DNA of 64,000 bases, taken from assembly GCA_016208305.1 (NCBI GenBank), contig JACQYI010000056.1, positions 150,313-214,312 of the forward strand. Direction: 5' to 3'. Below are positions 37,739-47,412 of this stretch, piece by piece. The translations under genes and the position numbers were made by a program. The notes beneath the pieces were generated by a model. That model saw only the letters and a program-made list of their open reading frames with translations. It was not told where the DNA came from and did no database searches. This DNA is from Oscillatoriophycideae cyanobacterium NC_groundwater_1537_Pr4_S-0.65um_50_18. GTDB lineage: Bacteria > Cyanobacteriota > Cyanobacteriia > Elainellales > Elainellaceae. Position 1 is the first letter of the stretch. Each line of letters opens with the position of its first letter.

Positions 37739-39061
37739 TTGTCCACTGCTCAACAGCCCAGCTTTTATCGCCATTTCTTTCATCTAGCGATCGTTAATGT
37801 AGTCTCAAATTTGATGGTGCCTTTAGCAGGGTTAGTCGATACTGCCTTTTTAGGACATCTTACCGAGATTCGCCATTTTGCTGGTGTGGTGCTGGCCACC
37901 GTTTTGTTTAACTACATTTACTGGACGTTTGGGTTTCTGCGCATGGCAACCACCGGGACAACGGCTCAGGCGGTAGGACGAGGCGATCGACCTGCAATTT
38001 TGCTGATTGGACTCCGGAATGGGCTACTGGCTATGGCGATCGGCAGCTTGATCTTACTGCTGCAAGTGCCGCTGCGTACTCTAGGCTTTGCTTTGGTAAA
38101 TGCTACGCCTGAGGTCAAAGCTGCGGGACAAGACTATTTTGATGCGCTGATCTGGGCTGCCCCCGCCACGTTGGTCAACTATGTGTTGATAGGCTGGTTT
38201 TTAGGGCGGGGGCAGAGTGGCAAAGTGCTGCTGCTGTCTGTTGTTGCCAATGGGGCGAATGTGGTGCTGGATTACCTGCTAATCGTGCGGCTCGGTTGGG
38301 AAAGTGCAGGGGCAGGGTGGGCAACGGCTGCGAGCCAATATCTGATGCTGCTGGTAGGGATGATTCTGGTGGGGCGAGAGGTGCAGGGGAGAGAATGGCG
38401 ATCGCTGCTCCCTCACCTCTGGGATGCTGCTGCGCTGAAAGCGGCTTTTTTGCTAAATGGAGAAATCTTGGTTCGCACCTTCGCCTTGATCACCACCTTT
38501 GCGCTGTTTACGAACCTCAGCTCTGGATTAGGGACGATCGTTCTATCTACTAATGCTGCGCTGCTCCAGGTCGTTAATTTAGCGGCTTACTTTATTGATG
38601 GATTAGCGTTCGCCACCGAAAGCTTAGCTGGCGTCTTTCACGGTCGAGGATCATCTGATGGCCTGGCGCAACTGCTGCGCGTTTCTGGAATCACCTGTTT
38701 AGGCTTAGGACTTTTCTTCGCGATCGCTTTTCTCCTTTTTCCCACACCGCTGTTTAGCCTACTCACCAGCCATTCTGACCTGCTCGATCGGTTCCCGGCC
38801 TACGTGCCCTGGCTATTTCCAGTTTTGGGGTTTGGATCGATCGCCTACATGCTCGATGGCTATTTTTTGGGGCTGACTCAGGGACAAATTTTGCGGAGGT
38901 CTACACTGATTTCTGCGGCAGGGTTTGCACCTGTGGCGATCGTCGCCTGGTACTTTCGCAGTAGCCATCTTTTATGGCTGGCGCTGTCTGTGTTTATGGC
39001 GACTAGAGCCGCGACGCTGGCGACACAAGTGCCTCAAACGCTCAAAATGCCTCAAGAGTAA
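37739..39061 (+). CDS. MATE-family efflux transporter (DinF-like)
   Basis: A 440-residue membrane protein with twelve predicted helices in the MATE fold, which expels drugs or metabolites in exchange for Na+ or H+. The N-terminal signature VNVVSNLMVPLAGLVDTAFLGHL and the following TTGTTAQAVGRGD fit the DinF branch. The conserved start requires initiation at TTG (37739); the first ATG in frame is inside the first helix. Substrate unknown. Its stop is 24 bases before the tRNA-Gly on the other strand. Confidence 0.9.
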   Translation: MSTAQQPSFYRHFFHLAIVNVVSNLMVPLAGLVDTAFLGHLTEIRHFAGVVLATVLFNYIYWTFGFLRMATTGTTAQAVGRGDRPAILLIGLRNGLLAMAIGSLILLLQVPLRTLGFALVNATPEVKAAGQDYFDALIWAAPATLVNYVLIGWFLGRGQSGKVLLLSVVANGANVVLDYLLIVRLGWESAGAGWATAASQYLMLLVGMILVGREVQGREWRSLLPHLWDAAALKAAFLLNGEILVRTFALITTFALFTNLSSGLGTIVLSTNAALLQVVNLAAYFIDGLAFATESLAGVFHGRGSSDGLAQLLRVSGITCLGLGLFFAIAFLLFPTPLFSLLTSHSDLLDRFPAYVPWLFPVLGFGSIAYMLDGYFLGLTQGQILRRSTLISAAGFAPVAIVAWYFRSSHLLWLALSVFMATRAATLATQVPQTLKMPQE

Positions 39062-39085
39062 CGGGGATTTTCAAAAATTCTTGAA

Positions 39086-39156
39086 GCGGGCGATGGGACT
39101 CGAACCCACGACGTTCACCTTGGGAAGGTGACATTCTACCACTGAATTACGCCCGC
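39086..39156 (-). tRNA. tRNA-Gly (CCC)
   Basis: The minus strand folds as a 71-base cloverleaf. Acceptor GCGGGCG pairs with CGCCCGC, the anticodon stem TCACC/GGTGA encloses TTCCCAA (anticodon CCC), and the T arm has TTCGAGT between GTGGG and CCCAT. The variable loop is 5 bases. The CCA end is not encoded. Confidence 0.96.
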
Positions 39157-39584
39157 AAGTTGCTCTTAAGCATAGCGCACTTCTCACCCAATTAGGCAGA
39201 TTTTCACTCAGGCCAAAAGCGGTTCTTTCATACCTACTTGAGAGAGTAGGAACATGCTAAAGGTAAAGAGGTCACTGCTAATACCCCCAAATTATTCCCA
39301 TGCTGGAACAATTACCCCGCATTATAAAGGGCAAAAGGCATTGCCGTGTTGAGCGAACTCACACTCAAGTGTCTATATGCTCACACTATTAAGAATTGGA
39401 GTGCGATAAGGTACAGGTATCGCCGGTATGGGTACCCTTGATGTTGAGCCAGTATTTCATCGGGCGATCGCACATTTTTTGAAAATAGATAAAAAAAAGT
39501 TATCCAAGACAGATGAGTACATTGGGCTGGTGCGAGTCCTGATCTGATTTTCGTCCCCCTTACTCAAACAAGGGAGTATCCAGA
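39157..39584 (+). other. Promoter region of the HD-domain gene
   Basis: The 428-base gap has no supported gene. The tRNA-Gly promoter must lie at its left end on the minus strand. A ribosome-binding-like AAGGGAG (39569-39575) sits about 9 bases before the HD gene's ATG. Confidence 0.4.
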
Positions 39585-40466
39585 ATGTATAACGCTACTG
39601 AACTTTTGATTGATGACTTCGTGCGGCAGCTCAAAGACGGCTATCACCGTACCTATGGCGGCTGGAAACACGATTACGAAGACATTATTGGTTGGGTTGG
39701 GTCAATGGCACTGGAGAACATTGCCAATAGTGACGCCTTGTACCACAACGTAGAGCATACGATTTTGGTGACGTTGGTGGGGCAGGAGATTCTGCGGGGG
39801 CGGCATATCCGGGAAGGCGGGGTGTCTTGCGAAGACTGGCTGCACTTTGTCATTGCCCTTGTCTGTCATGATATTGGCTATGTCAAAGGCGTCTGCCGTA
39901 ACGATCAGGAGAGCTGGTATGACACAGGCAATGGCGAAATGGTGTATCTGGCTCCTGGCTGTTCAGACGCTAGCTTGACACCTTACCATGTCGATCGCGC
40001 CAAGCTATTTGTGGAAGAGCGGTTTGGTGGGCATAGCCTGATCGATGCTAGTCGGGTGAAACAAAATATTGAGCTAACGCGATTCCCTGTACCCAATGCT
40101 GAAGATCATCAGGACACGACCAATTTCCCCGGCTTGATTCGCGCCTCAGATCTCATTGGGCAGCTCAGCGATCCACGCTACCTGAAAAAAATTGGGGCAC
40201 TATACTACGAATTTGAAGAGACAGGCGTTGCCAAAGCGTTGGGTTATCGTCATCCTGGCGATCTACGACAAAATTACCCCAAATTTTACTGGAACGGGGT
40301 TTATCCCTATGTCAAAGATGGCTTGCGCTATTTGGAACTGACGCAACAGGGCAAACAGGTGATCGCAAATCTTTACTCCAATGTATTTGTGGTAGAACAT
40401 GAGCCGATGAGCGCAGACTATCAGCCTGACAAGGTTCGCCGTGTTGACAATGCGGTTTCGGCTTAG
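39585..40466 (+). CDS. HD-domain metal-dependent phosphohydrolase
   Basis: A 293-residue cytoplasmic protein with HD-superfamily ligands: His54 and His58 in LYHNVEHT, His95-Asp96 in LVCHDIGYVKG, and a later acidic site likely in LIRASDLIGQL (Asp). Arrangement resembles cyclic-nucleotide phosphodiesterase-like HD proteins common in cyanobacteria. Nucleotide substrate unknown. Standing alone, with a strong hairpin terminator downstream. Confidence 0.85.
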   Translation: MYNATELLIDDFVRQLKDGYHRTYGGWKHDYEDIIGWVGSMALENIANSDALYHNVEHTILVTLVGQEILRGRHIREGGVSCEDWLHFVIALVCHDIGYVKGVCRNDQESWYDTGNGEMVYLAPGCSDASLTPYHVDRAKLFVEERFGGHSLIDASRVKQNIELTRFPVPNAEDHQDTTNFPGLIRASDLIGQLSDPRYLKKIGALYYEFEETGVAKALGYRHPGDLRQNYPKFYWNGVYPYVKDGLRYLELTQQGKQVIANLYSNVFVVEHEPMSADYQPDKVRRVDNAVSA

Positions 40467-40483
40467 CGCCAGACTGGGAGTTG

Positions 40484-40525
40484 ATTTTTTTGAAACGATC
40501 GACCCAGCGATCGTTTCAAAAAAAT
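40484..40525. terminator. Perfect 18-bp symmetric hairpin after the HD gene
   Basis: Arms 40484-40501 and 40508-40525 are exact complements around ACCCAG. The core GAAACGATCG/CGATCGTTTC is flanked by T7 and A7, the same layout as 32511-32565. It lies 18 bases after the stop codon. Confidence 0.88.
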
Positions 40526-40584
40526 TAGGGCGTTGCTGATTTCATCGCTGGATTAAGTCATTAAGCTTTTTTGATTTTTAGAGG

Positions 40585-40617
40585 TTGTGGGCGGGGATTG
40601 ACTCTGTCCACAATTTT
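40585..40617 (+). terminator. Second terminator-like hairpin
   Basis: TTGTGG (40585-40590) pairs with CCACAA (40608-40613), followed by TTTTTA. Weaker than the hairpin 60 bases upstream. The rest of the gap to 40889 has no gene. Confidence 0.45.
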
Positions 40618-40889
40618 TATGTAATGCATTTGCGTCAGGCTACAAGCTTCTAAAAAATGTCCTCGCCTAACACTTACTTTCTATGGCTTCTGCCGAAGCA
40701 CAAAAGCTGAGGATTTGAGTTTACCTAGGGCATTCTAAGAGAGCCAATATACTCTGGGGCTGTTTCTGCTGGCTCAAGGGTGGCGTGCGATCGCCGCCTC
40801 TCCAGATCGTAGAAATCTGAAAGACTTTTTTAGATTCGCGATCCTCAGCGCAGAAACTATGCCTCCTTTCCCTGAGGAGTTTGTCTTCT

Positions 40890-43592
40890 GTGTTTAACCC
40901 CCTTGTGCTGGCTGCCCGTCAGGTTCGCGGTATTGCCTTGATCGGGCTTTTAGCCTTACTTGGAGGTGCCCTGCCCCCGCCGATCGCCCAAGCTCAAGCG
41001 CCGTCCTCTCTATTAGTGCAGCGACGACAGATGGTGTTTGGGGTAGTGCAAAGCCCTGAAAATGCTGCCCAGTGGCAGGGAATGGTCGCTCGCCTTCAGG
41101 CTTCAGGTATTTCCTACCAGGTCTTAGATTGGCAGCAGGTGCAGAAAGCAGAAGATTTCGGCAATCTGACGGTGCTGCTGTTGCCCAATGTAGAAATGAT
41201 TTCAGCCGAGCAGCTTTTAGCTTTGCAAAGCTGGATGAATCAAGGGGGCAGAGTCATTGCTAGCGGCATTACCGGAAGCCAATCTTCTCCAGGAGTACAG
41301 TGGGCGTTGCGATCGCTCCTGGGAGCTTACTGGTCGGAGGCTTTGGCGCAACCTGCCACCTTGCAGCAAGTGACCCATGACCGCAGTCAGGGTTGGGTGA
41401 CGACCGGGGTGAGCGATCGGCCTATTTCGGGTGGACAGTTGATCGCAACGGGGTTAGGCAGCCAGATCTTGATGGGCTGGGGCACCGATCCGACCCATCA
41501 AGGGGCGATCGTCGTCACGCAGCAAACAATTTATTTAGGATGGGAGTGGGGTAGTTCGGCATCGGCTGAGGTAGACGAAAGCTGGTTAAAGGCTGCCATT
41601 AGCCGTTTTCATAATTTGACCACACCGCTGGCTTCTACGCCCTTTGCTGAAGCCGCTTCGATGCCTGCGCCCGCAAGCGTCATGCCGCCTCGTCAAGCTC
41701 TCCTTAGCCCAATTCCGGCACTGCCCGATCCCGCCGAACAAACCGCTCCTCCAGGACTTGCTGTGGAACCCAACAAACTCCCCATTAGCCCCATCGAAGC
41801 GATCGCTATGCAGCAAGAGCTAGAAAATCTTATGGGTCGTTTTGCCAGCGCCCTCTTGTCTGCTGATGTGATCGCTGCCGATGGGATTGCTGACACTGCC
41901 TCGGCATCGGCTCCAGCAAACCAGTTGACAGCTAGTGTTGGCCTGCCGCTGGGCGATCGCGCTGCTCGAACTAACGCAACCCTGCAAAAAGCAGCGCAAA
42001 ACCTGGAAGAGTTCTCCCGGCTGGTGCGGCAGCGCAAGTATCCGGCGGCACGGCAGCAGTGGCTCGCTACTCGGCAGTTGCTCTGGGACAATTTCCCAAC
42101 CGATCGCCCGGTTGCGGGGTCAGAGATTCGTGCCATATGGCTCGATCGCGGCACGATCGTACAGGCAGGTTCGCGGCAGGGACTCGAAAAAATCTTCGAT
42201 CGGCTGGCGGCCTCTGGGATTAACACTATTTTCTTTGAAACGGTAAATGCAGGCTATCCCATCTATCCTAGCCAGGTGGCCCCGCAGCAAAATCCGCTGA
42301 CTCTACAGTGGAATCCGCTGAAGGAAGCGATTGAACTAGCCCATGAGCGCGAGATGGAGCTACATGCCTGGGTGTGGGTGTTCGCGGCAGGCAACCAAGC
42401 GCACAATCCGCTGGTGCAAATGCCGTCAGACTATCCTGGCCCGATTTTGGCAGCGCATCCTGACTGGGCAAACTATGACGATCGCGGCAGCATGATTCCG
42501 TTAGGACAGACGAAGCCGTTCCTAGACCCTGCCCATCCGGCAGTGCGGCAGTATTTGCTTCAGATGGTTGAGGAAATTGTCACGGACTACGATGTGGACG
42601 GGCTACAACTAGATTACATCCGCTATCCGTTTCAAGATCCCAGCGCTGGACGCACCTATGGCTATGGCACGGCGGCGCGGCAGCAGTTTCAGGCGCTGGC
42701 AGGTGTAGACCCAATGACTCTATCGCCGCAAAATCCTCGGCAGCGGCAGCTTTGGCAGCAGTGGACGGAGTTTCGGCTTGACCAAATTAATTCCTTTGTG
42801 GCAGACACTTCACGGCTGGCGCATCGGCTGAAGCCGGATCTGATTCTCTCAGCAGCAGTGTTTGCCATGCCAGAACATCAGCGTATTCAGCAGCTTCAGC
42901 AAGACTGGGAACTTTGGGCAAGGCAAGGCGATGTGGATTTGATTGTGCTGATGAGCTACGCGATGGATACCCATCGGCTGCAACAGCTCACAACTCCTTG
43001 GCTAGAGGGAAATATGGGATCAGCGCTGGTGGTGCCCGGTATCCGATTGCTGAATTTGCCGAACGCCACGGTGGTTGATCAAATTCAGTCCTTACGCGAT
43101 TCTTCGGCAGGCGGCTATGCGCTATTTGCCACGGCAAACTTGAGAAATTCGCTGCAAGGCATTTTTCGGCAAACCCAGGGCAATCTGCCTGCTCCTATTC
43201 CCTACCGTCAACCGTTTGCTGCCGCTGTCGATCGCTATCAGTCGCTCCTCAAAGAGTGGCAGCTATTGCAGAGCCAAAACCAGCTTTGGATTCAGGCAGA
43301 CCGCTTACAAACCTGGCAAACGCAGTCGGAGGCGCTGGCTCAGGCGCTAGAGATGCTGGCCGAGCAGCCGAATGCTGAGCATCTTCAGGTTGCCCAGACT
43401 CAGCTTCAAGACTTTCAGGCCAAGTTTCAAGACTGGATGCATCTGCAATCCTTAAACCAGGGGTATCAGGTGCGCACTTGGGAGAGCCGCCTCACGACTT
43501 TGGCAAATCTGCTGCACTATGGCGATCGCCGAGCGCAGATTAATCAAGATTCTAGTCAACAGGCTGCGAGACGAAGCGATCGGTCAGAGTAG
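40890..43592 (+). CDS. Exported family-10-like glycosyl hydrolase (GHL10)
   Basis: A 900-residue protein with a signal peptide (about 1-36, core IALIGLLALLGGAL, cleavage near AQA). An N-terminal region (about 45-235) looks like a GATase1/ThuA-like fold. The central domain (from about 405, SEIRAIWLDRG) is the GHL10/DUF187 barrel with FFETVNAGYPIYPS, HAWVWVFAAGN, DVDGLQLDYIRYP and DVDLIVLMSYAMD, the acidic residues of which are probable catalysts. A helical C-terminal region of about 150 residues follows. GTG at 40890 was chosen since GAGGAG (40874-40879) is well spaced from it; TTG at 40881 would be too close. Likely acts on cell-wall or exopolysaccharide glycans. Confidence 0.87.
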   Translation: MFNPLVLAARQVRGIALIGLLALLGGALPPPIAQAQAPSSLLVQRRQMVFGVVQSPENAAQWQGMVARLQASGISYQVLDWQQVQKAEDFGNLTVLLLPNVEMISAEQLLALQSWMNQGGRVIASGITGSQSSPGVQWALRSLLGAYWSEALAQPATLQQVTHDRSQGWVTTGVSDRPISGGQLIATGLGSQILMGWGTDPTHQGAIVVTQQTIYLGWEWGSSASAEVDESWLKAAISRFHNLTTPLASTPFAEAASMPAPASVMPPRQALLSPIPALPDPAEQTAPPGLAVEPNKLPISPIEAIAMQQELENLMGRFASALLSADVIAADGIADTASASAPANQLTASVGLPLGDRAARTNATLQKAAQNLEEFSRLVRQRKYPAARQQWLATRQLLWDNFPTDRPVAGSEIRAIWLDRGTIVQAGSRQGLEKIFDRLAASGINTIFFETVNAGYPIYPSQVAPQQNPLTLQWNPLKEAIELAHEREMELHAWVWVFAAGNQAHNPLVQMPSDYPGPILAAHPDWANYDDRGSMIPLGQTKPFLDPAHPAVRQYLLQMVEEIVTDYDVDGLQLDYIRYPFQDPSAGRTYGYGTAARQQFQALAGVDPMTLSPQNPRQRQLWQQWTEFRLDQINSFVADTSRLAHRLKPDLILSAAVFAMPEHQRIQQLQQDWELWARQGDVDLIVLMSYAMDTHRLQQLTTPWLEGNMGSALVVPGIRLLNLPNATVVDQIQSLRDSSAGGYALFATANLRNSLQGIFRQTQGNLPAPIPYRQPFAAAVDRYQSLLKEWQLLQSQNQLWIQADRLQTWQTQSEALAQALEMLAEQPNAEHLQVAQTQLQDFQAKFQDWMHLQSLNQGYQVRTWESRLTTLANLLHYGDRRAQINQDSSQQAARRSDRSE

Positions 43593-43634
43593 TGCAGCAA
43601 ATCGTGAATGTTTGCTCATTCTTGTAAAGTCAGC

Positions 43635-43673
43635 CTTTTGTTTTTTTGAGCGGCGCGCCACGCCGCCCAAAAG
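43635..43673. terminator. GC-core hairpin between glycosidase gene and small minus gene
   Basis: GCGGCG (43650-43655) pairs with CGCCGC (43661-43666) over CGCCA; after one mismatch, GTTTT-side pairing continues outward. The left flank is T7-GA as in the elements at 32511 and 40484, but the right flank is decayed (CCAAAAG). It serves two convergent gene ends. Confidence 0.65.
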
Positions 43674-43719
43674 ACCGTTTGAATCACCCATTGCCCCTGC
43701 CGAAAACGGCAGTTATGCT

Positions 43720-43992
43720 TTAGTCAAGCTCTGGAGAAGGCGGACGAAAGATGTTGTATAAGTCGCTGTAATTGAGATCAGCGATCGATTTATAGATTCT
43801 AAATTGCTGAGGTGGACGAGACATCACGGCAATGACCGTTTCAATCGGGGGACACCCCGGCTCTCGACAGATCAGTTGGTTGATAGACACAGCAGTGTCA
43901 GGGCTAATCGGCAAGCGATTGTACACCCAATTCTTGACCTGAGCCACCTTATTTGGATCGGCCTTAGATTTGCTGCGTGAAGATAGATTCAT
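43720..43992 (-). CDS. Small conserved protein with CREPGCPPIETVI motif
   Basis: A 90-residue soluble protein. The central motif with Cys42 and Cys47 (CREPGCPPIETV), followed by the beta segment FRIYKSIADL, resembles a small bacterial family of unknown function in which CxxPGCP..ET is invariant. A metal-binding role is possible but not shown. The gene faces the glycosidase gene and is divergent from the AGE epimerase gene. Confidence 0.6.
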   Translation of the reverse strand: MNLSSRSKSKADPNKVAQVKNWVYNRLPISPDTAVSINQLICREPGCPPIETVIAVMSRPPQQFRIYKSIADLNYSDLYNIFRPPSPELD

Positions 43993-44217
43993 AGCTTAAG
44001 CAATGATAGACTGCACTTTGCTTGGATATTAGTTTATCAAAAACGAGAACAGTTCTCAGTATAATTAGCTTCCGATCGTCCCTTTGTTGATCACTAAATT
44101 CTGGAAGGGCGAGTACAAAATAAATTACCTGATTTTGGCAGTCCACGCTACCAAAAGTGAACTGATAAGCGGTAGAGGCGTGGAATTGCTACAGTCGATA
44201 CTTGGAGTCTGGAAGTC

Positions 44218-45411
44218 ATGCCCCAAAAGAATTTCAAAGCCCTGGCTGAAGAGTATAAAGATGCCTTACTGAGTGATGTTCTACCGTTTTGGCTACAACA
44301 CTCGATTGACTGGCAGCAAGGCGGCTACTTCACCTGCCTCGATCGTACAGGCAAGGTCTACGACACAGACAAGTTTATCTGGCTACAAAACCGCCAGGTA
44401 TGGACTTTCTCGATGTTGTATACCCAATTCCCTCAACAAGAACAGCGCCAAGGTTGGCTTGAGGCTGCCACCCACGGCGCTCATTTCCTGGCGAAGCATG
44501 GGCGTGATGCCGAGGGCAACTGGTACTTTGCGATCGATCGGGCGGGCAACCCACTAGTACAGCCCTACAATATTTTTTCTGACTGCTTTGCGGCAATGGC
44601 CTTTAGCAAATATGCGCTGGCGGCAGAGGCAGACTGGGCAAAGGAGATCGCCTTACAGGCATATGGCAATGTGTTGCGCCGCAAAGACGATCCAAAGGGT
44701 CAGTATAACAAGACTTATCCGGGCACTCGTCCGATGAAGTCTTTGGCAGTGCCCATGATTTTAGCCAACCTCTCGCTCGAAATGGCATGGCTGCTGCCAG
44801 GGGAAACGCTAGAGGAAATTTTGGATGCTACTGTGCAAGAAGTGATGACTGATTTTTGGGATAGCGATCGGGGTCTCATGCGCGAAAATATTGCCCCAAA
44901 TGGTTCACTCATTGATTGCTTTGAAGGACGACTGATTAATCCCGGTCATGGTATCGAAGCCATGTGGTTTATGATGGATATTGCCGATCGCCGCAACGAT
45001 ACTGCACTGATTCACAAAGCGGTAGATATAGTGCTGAATATTCTGAACTTTGCTTGGGATAATGAGTATGGTGGGCTGTACTATTTTATGGATGCCCAAG
45101 GATATCCACCTCAGCAGTTAGAGTGGGATCAAAAGCTGTGGTGGGTGCATCTAGAATCGTTGGTGGCGCTGGTCATGGGCTATCGTTTAACCGGACGCGA
45201 AGAATGTTGGGATTGGTATCAAAAGCTGCATGATTATACTAAGTCGCACTTTGCTGATCCAGAGTATGGCGAGTGGTTTGGCTATCTCGATCGCCGGGGA
45301 CAGGTGTTACTCAATCTTAAGGGTGGCAAGTGGAAAGGCTGTTTTCATGTGCCGCGAGCGTTATACCTTTGCTGGCAGCAGTTCGCAGCCTTAAGCGAGA
45401 AGGATAACTAG
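44218..45411 (+). CDS. N-acylglucosamine 2-epimerase (AGE) family enzyme
   Basis: A 397-residue alpha/alpha-barrel epimerase. Recognisable family segments are [48 protein letters not shown] (containing a catalytic His) and [14 protein letters not shown] (a second His). It interconverts N-acetylglucosamine and N-acetylmannosamine or acts on related sugars; cellobiose epimerase-like activity is a less likely alternative. No sialic-acid genes are adjacent. Confidence 0.92.
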   Translation: MPQKNFKALAEEYKDALLSDVLPFWLQHSIDWQQGGYFTCLDRTGKVYDTDKFIWLQNRQVWTFSMLYTQFPQQEQRQGWLEAATHGAHFLAKHGRDAEGNWYFAIDRAGNPLVQPYNIFSDCFAAMAFSKYALAAEADWAKEIALQAYGNVLRRKDDPKGQYNKTYPGTRPMKSLAVPMILANLSLEMAWLLPGETLEEILDATVQEVMTDFWDSDRGLMRENIAPNGSLIDCFEGRLINPGHGIEAMWFMMDIADRRNDTALIHKAVDIVLNILNFAWDNEYGGLYYFMDAQGYPPQQLEWDQKLWWVHLESLVALVMGYRLTGREECWDWYQKLHDYTKSHFADPEYGEWFGYLDRRGQVLLNLKGGKWKGCFHVPRALYLCWQQFAALSEKDN

Positions 45412-45426
45412 GTAACGTTGCCTGAA

Positions 45427-46359
45427 TTAACCTATGACTAAATAGGGAGCTAAAAAAGAGGAGTCTACCTGCTGTGAGCTTAATCTCAGCTTGCTGTCGC
45501 TGTCGTACTGATTGACACTGGTGCCGTTGTAACCCCAAGGGTTCACTAACTCAATTCCCCAACTACCTGCGCCCACAACCTTGTAAGCATGATTATTGGC
45601 AAGAATTGTCTGGGGCTGCTGTGCCCAAACATTAGCGAGTAAGACAGATTTACCTTCTGTTAAAGCTTGAGCAATGCTTTGCTCATCAACTTTAAAGGAG
45701 TAGTCGGGGGTAGATTGTTTAATCGTTACCTCCCGGCCTGTCATCGCTTTGAGCGGAATCTCTAACGTGTTGCCCGTAGTGACATCTTTCCAAGCCGTAA
45801 TTAAGTCGCTGCTGTTGGTCAAGCCTGCCTTCATTTCATCAGTCCACACAGCAAAAGCTTTTTCAGCCAAACCTAGAACATCGCCAGAGGTTTCAAAGGG
45901 ATCAGCATCACTCGTGACAGTAACGTAATCAGGCTGTAGGTTCAAGTTATAAAATTTGAAGGTGAAAGTGCCATCCCCGTTGTTGATGTAGTGCAAATTG
46001 TCGATCGCAGCAGCCAAAATAGCGCATGTCCCTTGGCTTTTCTGACCTTTGCCATAGCCAAAGTCTGAATTATTAATCGTTAGCACTTGCCCAACAGGAA
46101 CATCATGGATATTGTAGGCTTTGGTCGGGAAGCTGGCATATCCAGATTGATTGACACCTCTAAAGTTAGAGTCTAGCTTTGCCTTAGCTTTGCTACCTGC
46201 GGCAAGCACCTCTTGAGTGATTCCAGTGAGATATTCAAGTTTATATATTTTGAGTAGAGCGCTGATTTTGTTCCTTTCTAGACGCGTGATCTTGTTATCT
46301 CTTAAAGATAAAGCGAGGCTTTTGTAGATGACTTTCTTCGCTTGGCTATAGGATATCAT
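45427..46359 (-). CDS. Calpain-like (C2 family) cysteine protease
   Basis: Numbered from the ATG at 46359 (310 residues). The catalytic triad of calpains can be placed: Cys112 in KSQGTCAILAAAIDNL, His257 in LANNHAYKVVG and Asn273 in IELVNPWGYNG, the order and context being those of the C2 family; the residue after Cys is Ala where eukaryotic calpains have Trp. A helical N-terminal segment (1-65) of unknown role precedes it. No calcium-binding C2L or EF-hand domain and no signal peptide are visible. The frame extends 11 codons further to a TTG, rejected. The gene is AT-richer and poorer in HIP1 sites than its surroundings. Confidence 0.8.
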   Translation of the reverse strand: MISYSQAKKVIYKSLALSLRDNKITRLERNKISALLKIYKLEYLTGITQEVLAAGSKAKAKLDSNFRGVNQSGYASFPTKAYNIHDVPVGQVLTINNSDFGYGKGQKSQGTCAILAAAIDNLHYINNGDGTFTFKFYNLNLQPDYVTVTSDADPFETSGDVLGLAEKAFAVWTDEMKAGLTNSSDLITAWKDVTTGNTLEIPLKAMTGREVTIKQSTPDYSFKVDEQSIAQALTEGKSVLLANVWAQQPQTILANNHAYKVVGAGSWGIELVNPWGYNGTSVNQYDSDSKLRLSSQQVDSSFLAPYLVIG

Positions 46360-46717
46360 CGCGGGTTTCCATAATAAAATTCCCCCAACCAAGACCCAAT
46401 AAAATGCCCTGCTGGAGTGTTAATAGTTATTTGACAAATAAAGTCAGAGAAAGTCGGTAAACCTTCTCTAACGTGTTATTAACTGCTTATATTGCTAGTT
46501 ATATTGCTAGGAATTGATAGTGAGTAAACTATCTAGAGCTTTGCAGTGCTTCTAGTGTTCACATTGTGAGGGCTACCCAGATGGCTTGACTTCCGTAACA
46601 TTACTAAATAGCAGGGGAAAACTGCGAAAGTAATGGGGTAATCCCATACATGATTGAGTGCAGCCTGTTCTTTAGTTTTGAGGGGTTGAGCGCTCTCAAA
46701 AAAAACAGAGATCTGGG
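46360..46717. other. Upstream region of the calpain-like gene
   Basis: No supported gene. A 12-bp tandem repeat (TTATATTGCTAG at 46487-46498 and 46499-46510) lies about 130 bases upstream of the protease start, in an AT-rich probable promoter region. Confidence 0.45.
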
Positions 46718-47308
46718 TTAAGACATCTGCCTCAAAGGCACGAGATACTTCACAACCCCAAAGACGATCGCCAAACCCAATATTCCTGAAGCCATCCAGA
46801 GCGCTGAAATGTTGGTCATCCACAAGCCAACTAAAATTAGCCCAATGCCGTCTGCCACCAGAACAGGAATCCGCTGAGAAATGCCCCAAGGTTGAATAGG
46901 CGATCGGCTATTAGGATGAAGCTGGATATTAGCCAAGCAGTTAAACCAAACCTGGCTGAGCAGCACTAAAACTGCGCCCCAACCCAGCCAAATTGCAGCT
47001 GTGTAAAACCCTAAAAGTTCTAAAGCGATCGTGCTCACAGTAACTCGATAGAAAAGCTTAAGCCGATCGCCCTGCACCATCTCATTCTGTGCCTGTTCAT
47101 TCTGTGCTTGCTCATTCTGAACCTGCTGCCGAACTGCCGCAATCTGCTCTAGGTCAACAATGGCCATCCGGGTTTGCTCTAGAGAAAATAGCAGAAAGGC
47201 GATCGCCAGCAGCTGCAAGGCTAGTCCCTCGCCATTCAGTATTTGCCTTACCAGACCTAGGCTTGCGGGTAAAAAGAGGCAGATCATCAGCCAACCGATC
47301 GACGACAT
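46718..47308 (-). CDS. Unknown membrane protein with NEQAQ repeats
   Basis: A 196-residue protein with about five hydrophobic helices (two before, three after residue 70). The cytoplasmic or periplasmic loop between them carries a glutamine/asparagine-rich repeat, QNEQAQNEQAQNEM (about 65-78), encoded by three 15-bp units. No family is recognised. It is divergent from the PPC-FKBP gene. Confidence 0.6.
   Translation of the reverse strand: MSSIGWLMICLFLPASLGLVRQILNGEGLALQLLAIAFLLFSLEQTRMAIVDLEQIAAVRQQVQNEQAQNEQAQNEMVQGDRLKLFYRVTVSTIALELLGFYTAAIWLGWGAVLVLLSQVWFNCLANIQLHPNSRSPIQPWGISQRIPVLVADGIGLILVGLWMTNISALWMASGILGLAIVFGVVKYLVPLRQMS
47081..47125 (-). repeat. In-frame 15-bp tandem repeat (NEQAQ)
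   Basis: Three near-identical 15-base units sharing TCATTCTG..CCTG encode NEQAQ on the minus strand inside the unknown membrane protein. Confidence 0.8.
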
Positions 47309-47412
47309 GAGATAAGATGCTGAAGGTTTGCGTTCGGCTTGATTTTATCACTGACGCGATCGCCCATTAGATGGGGAACGTTAACGGCAGTTGCATTGAA
47401 CAGAAATATTGC

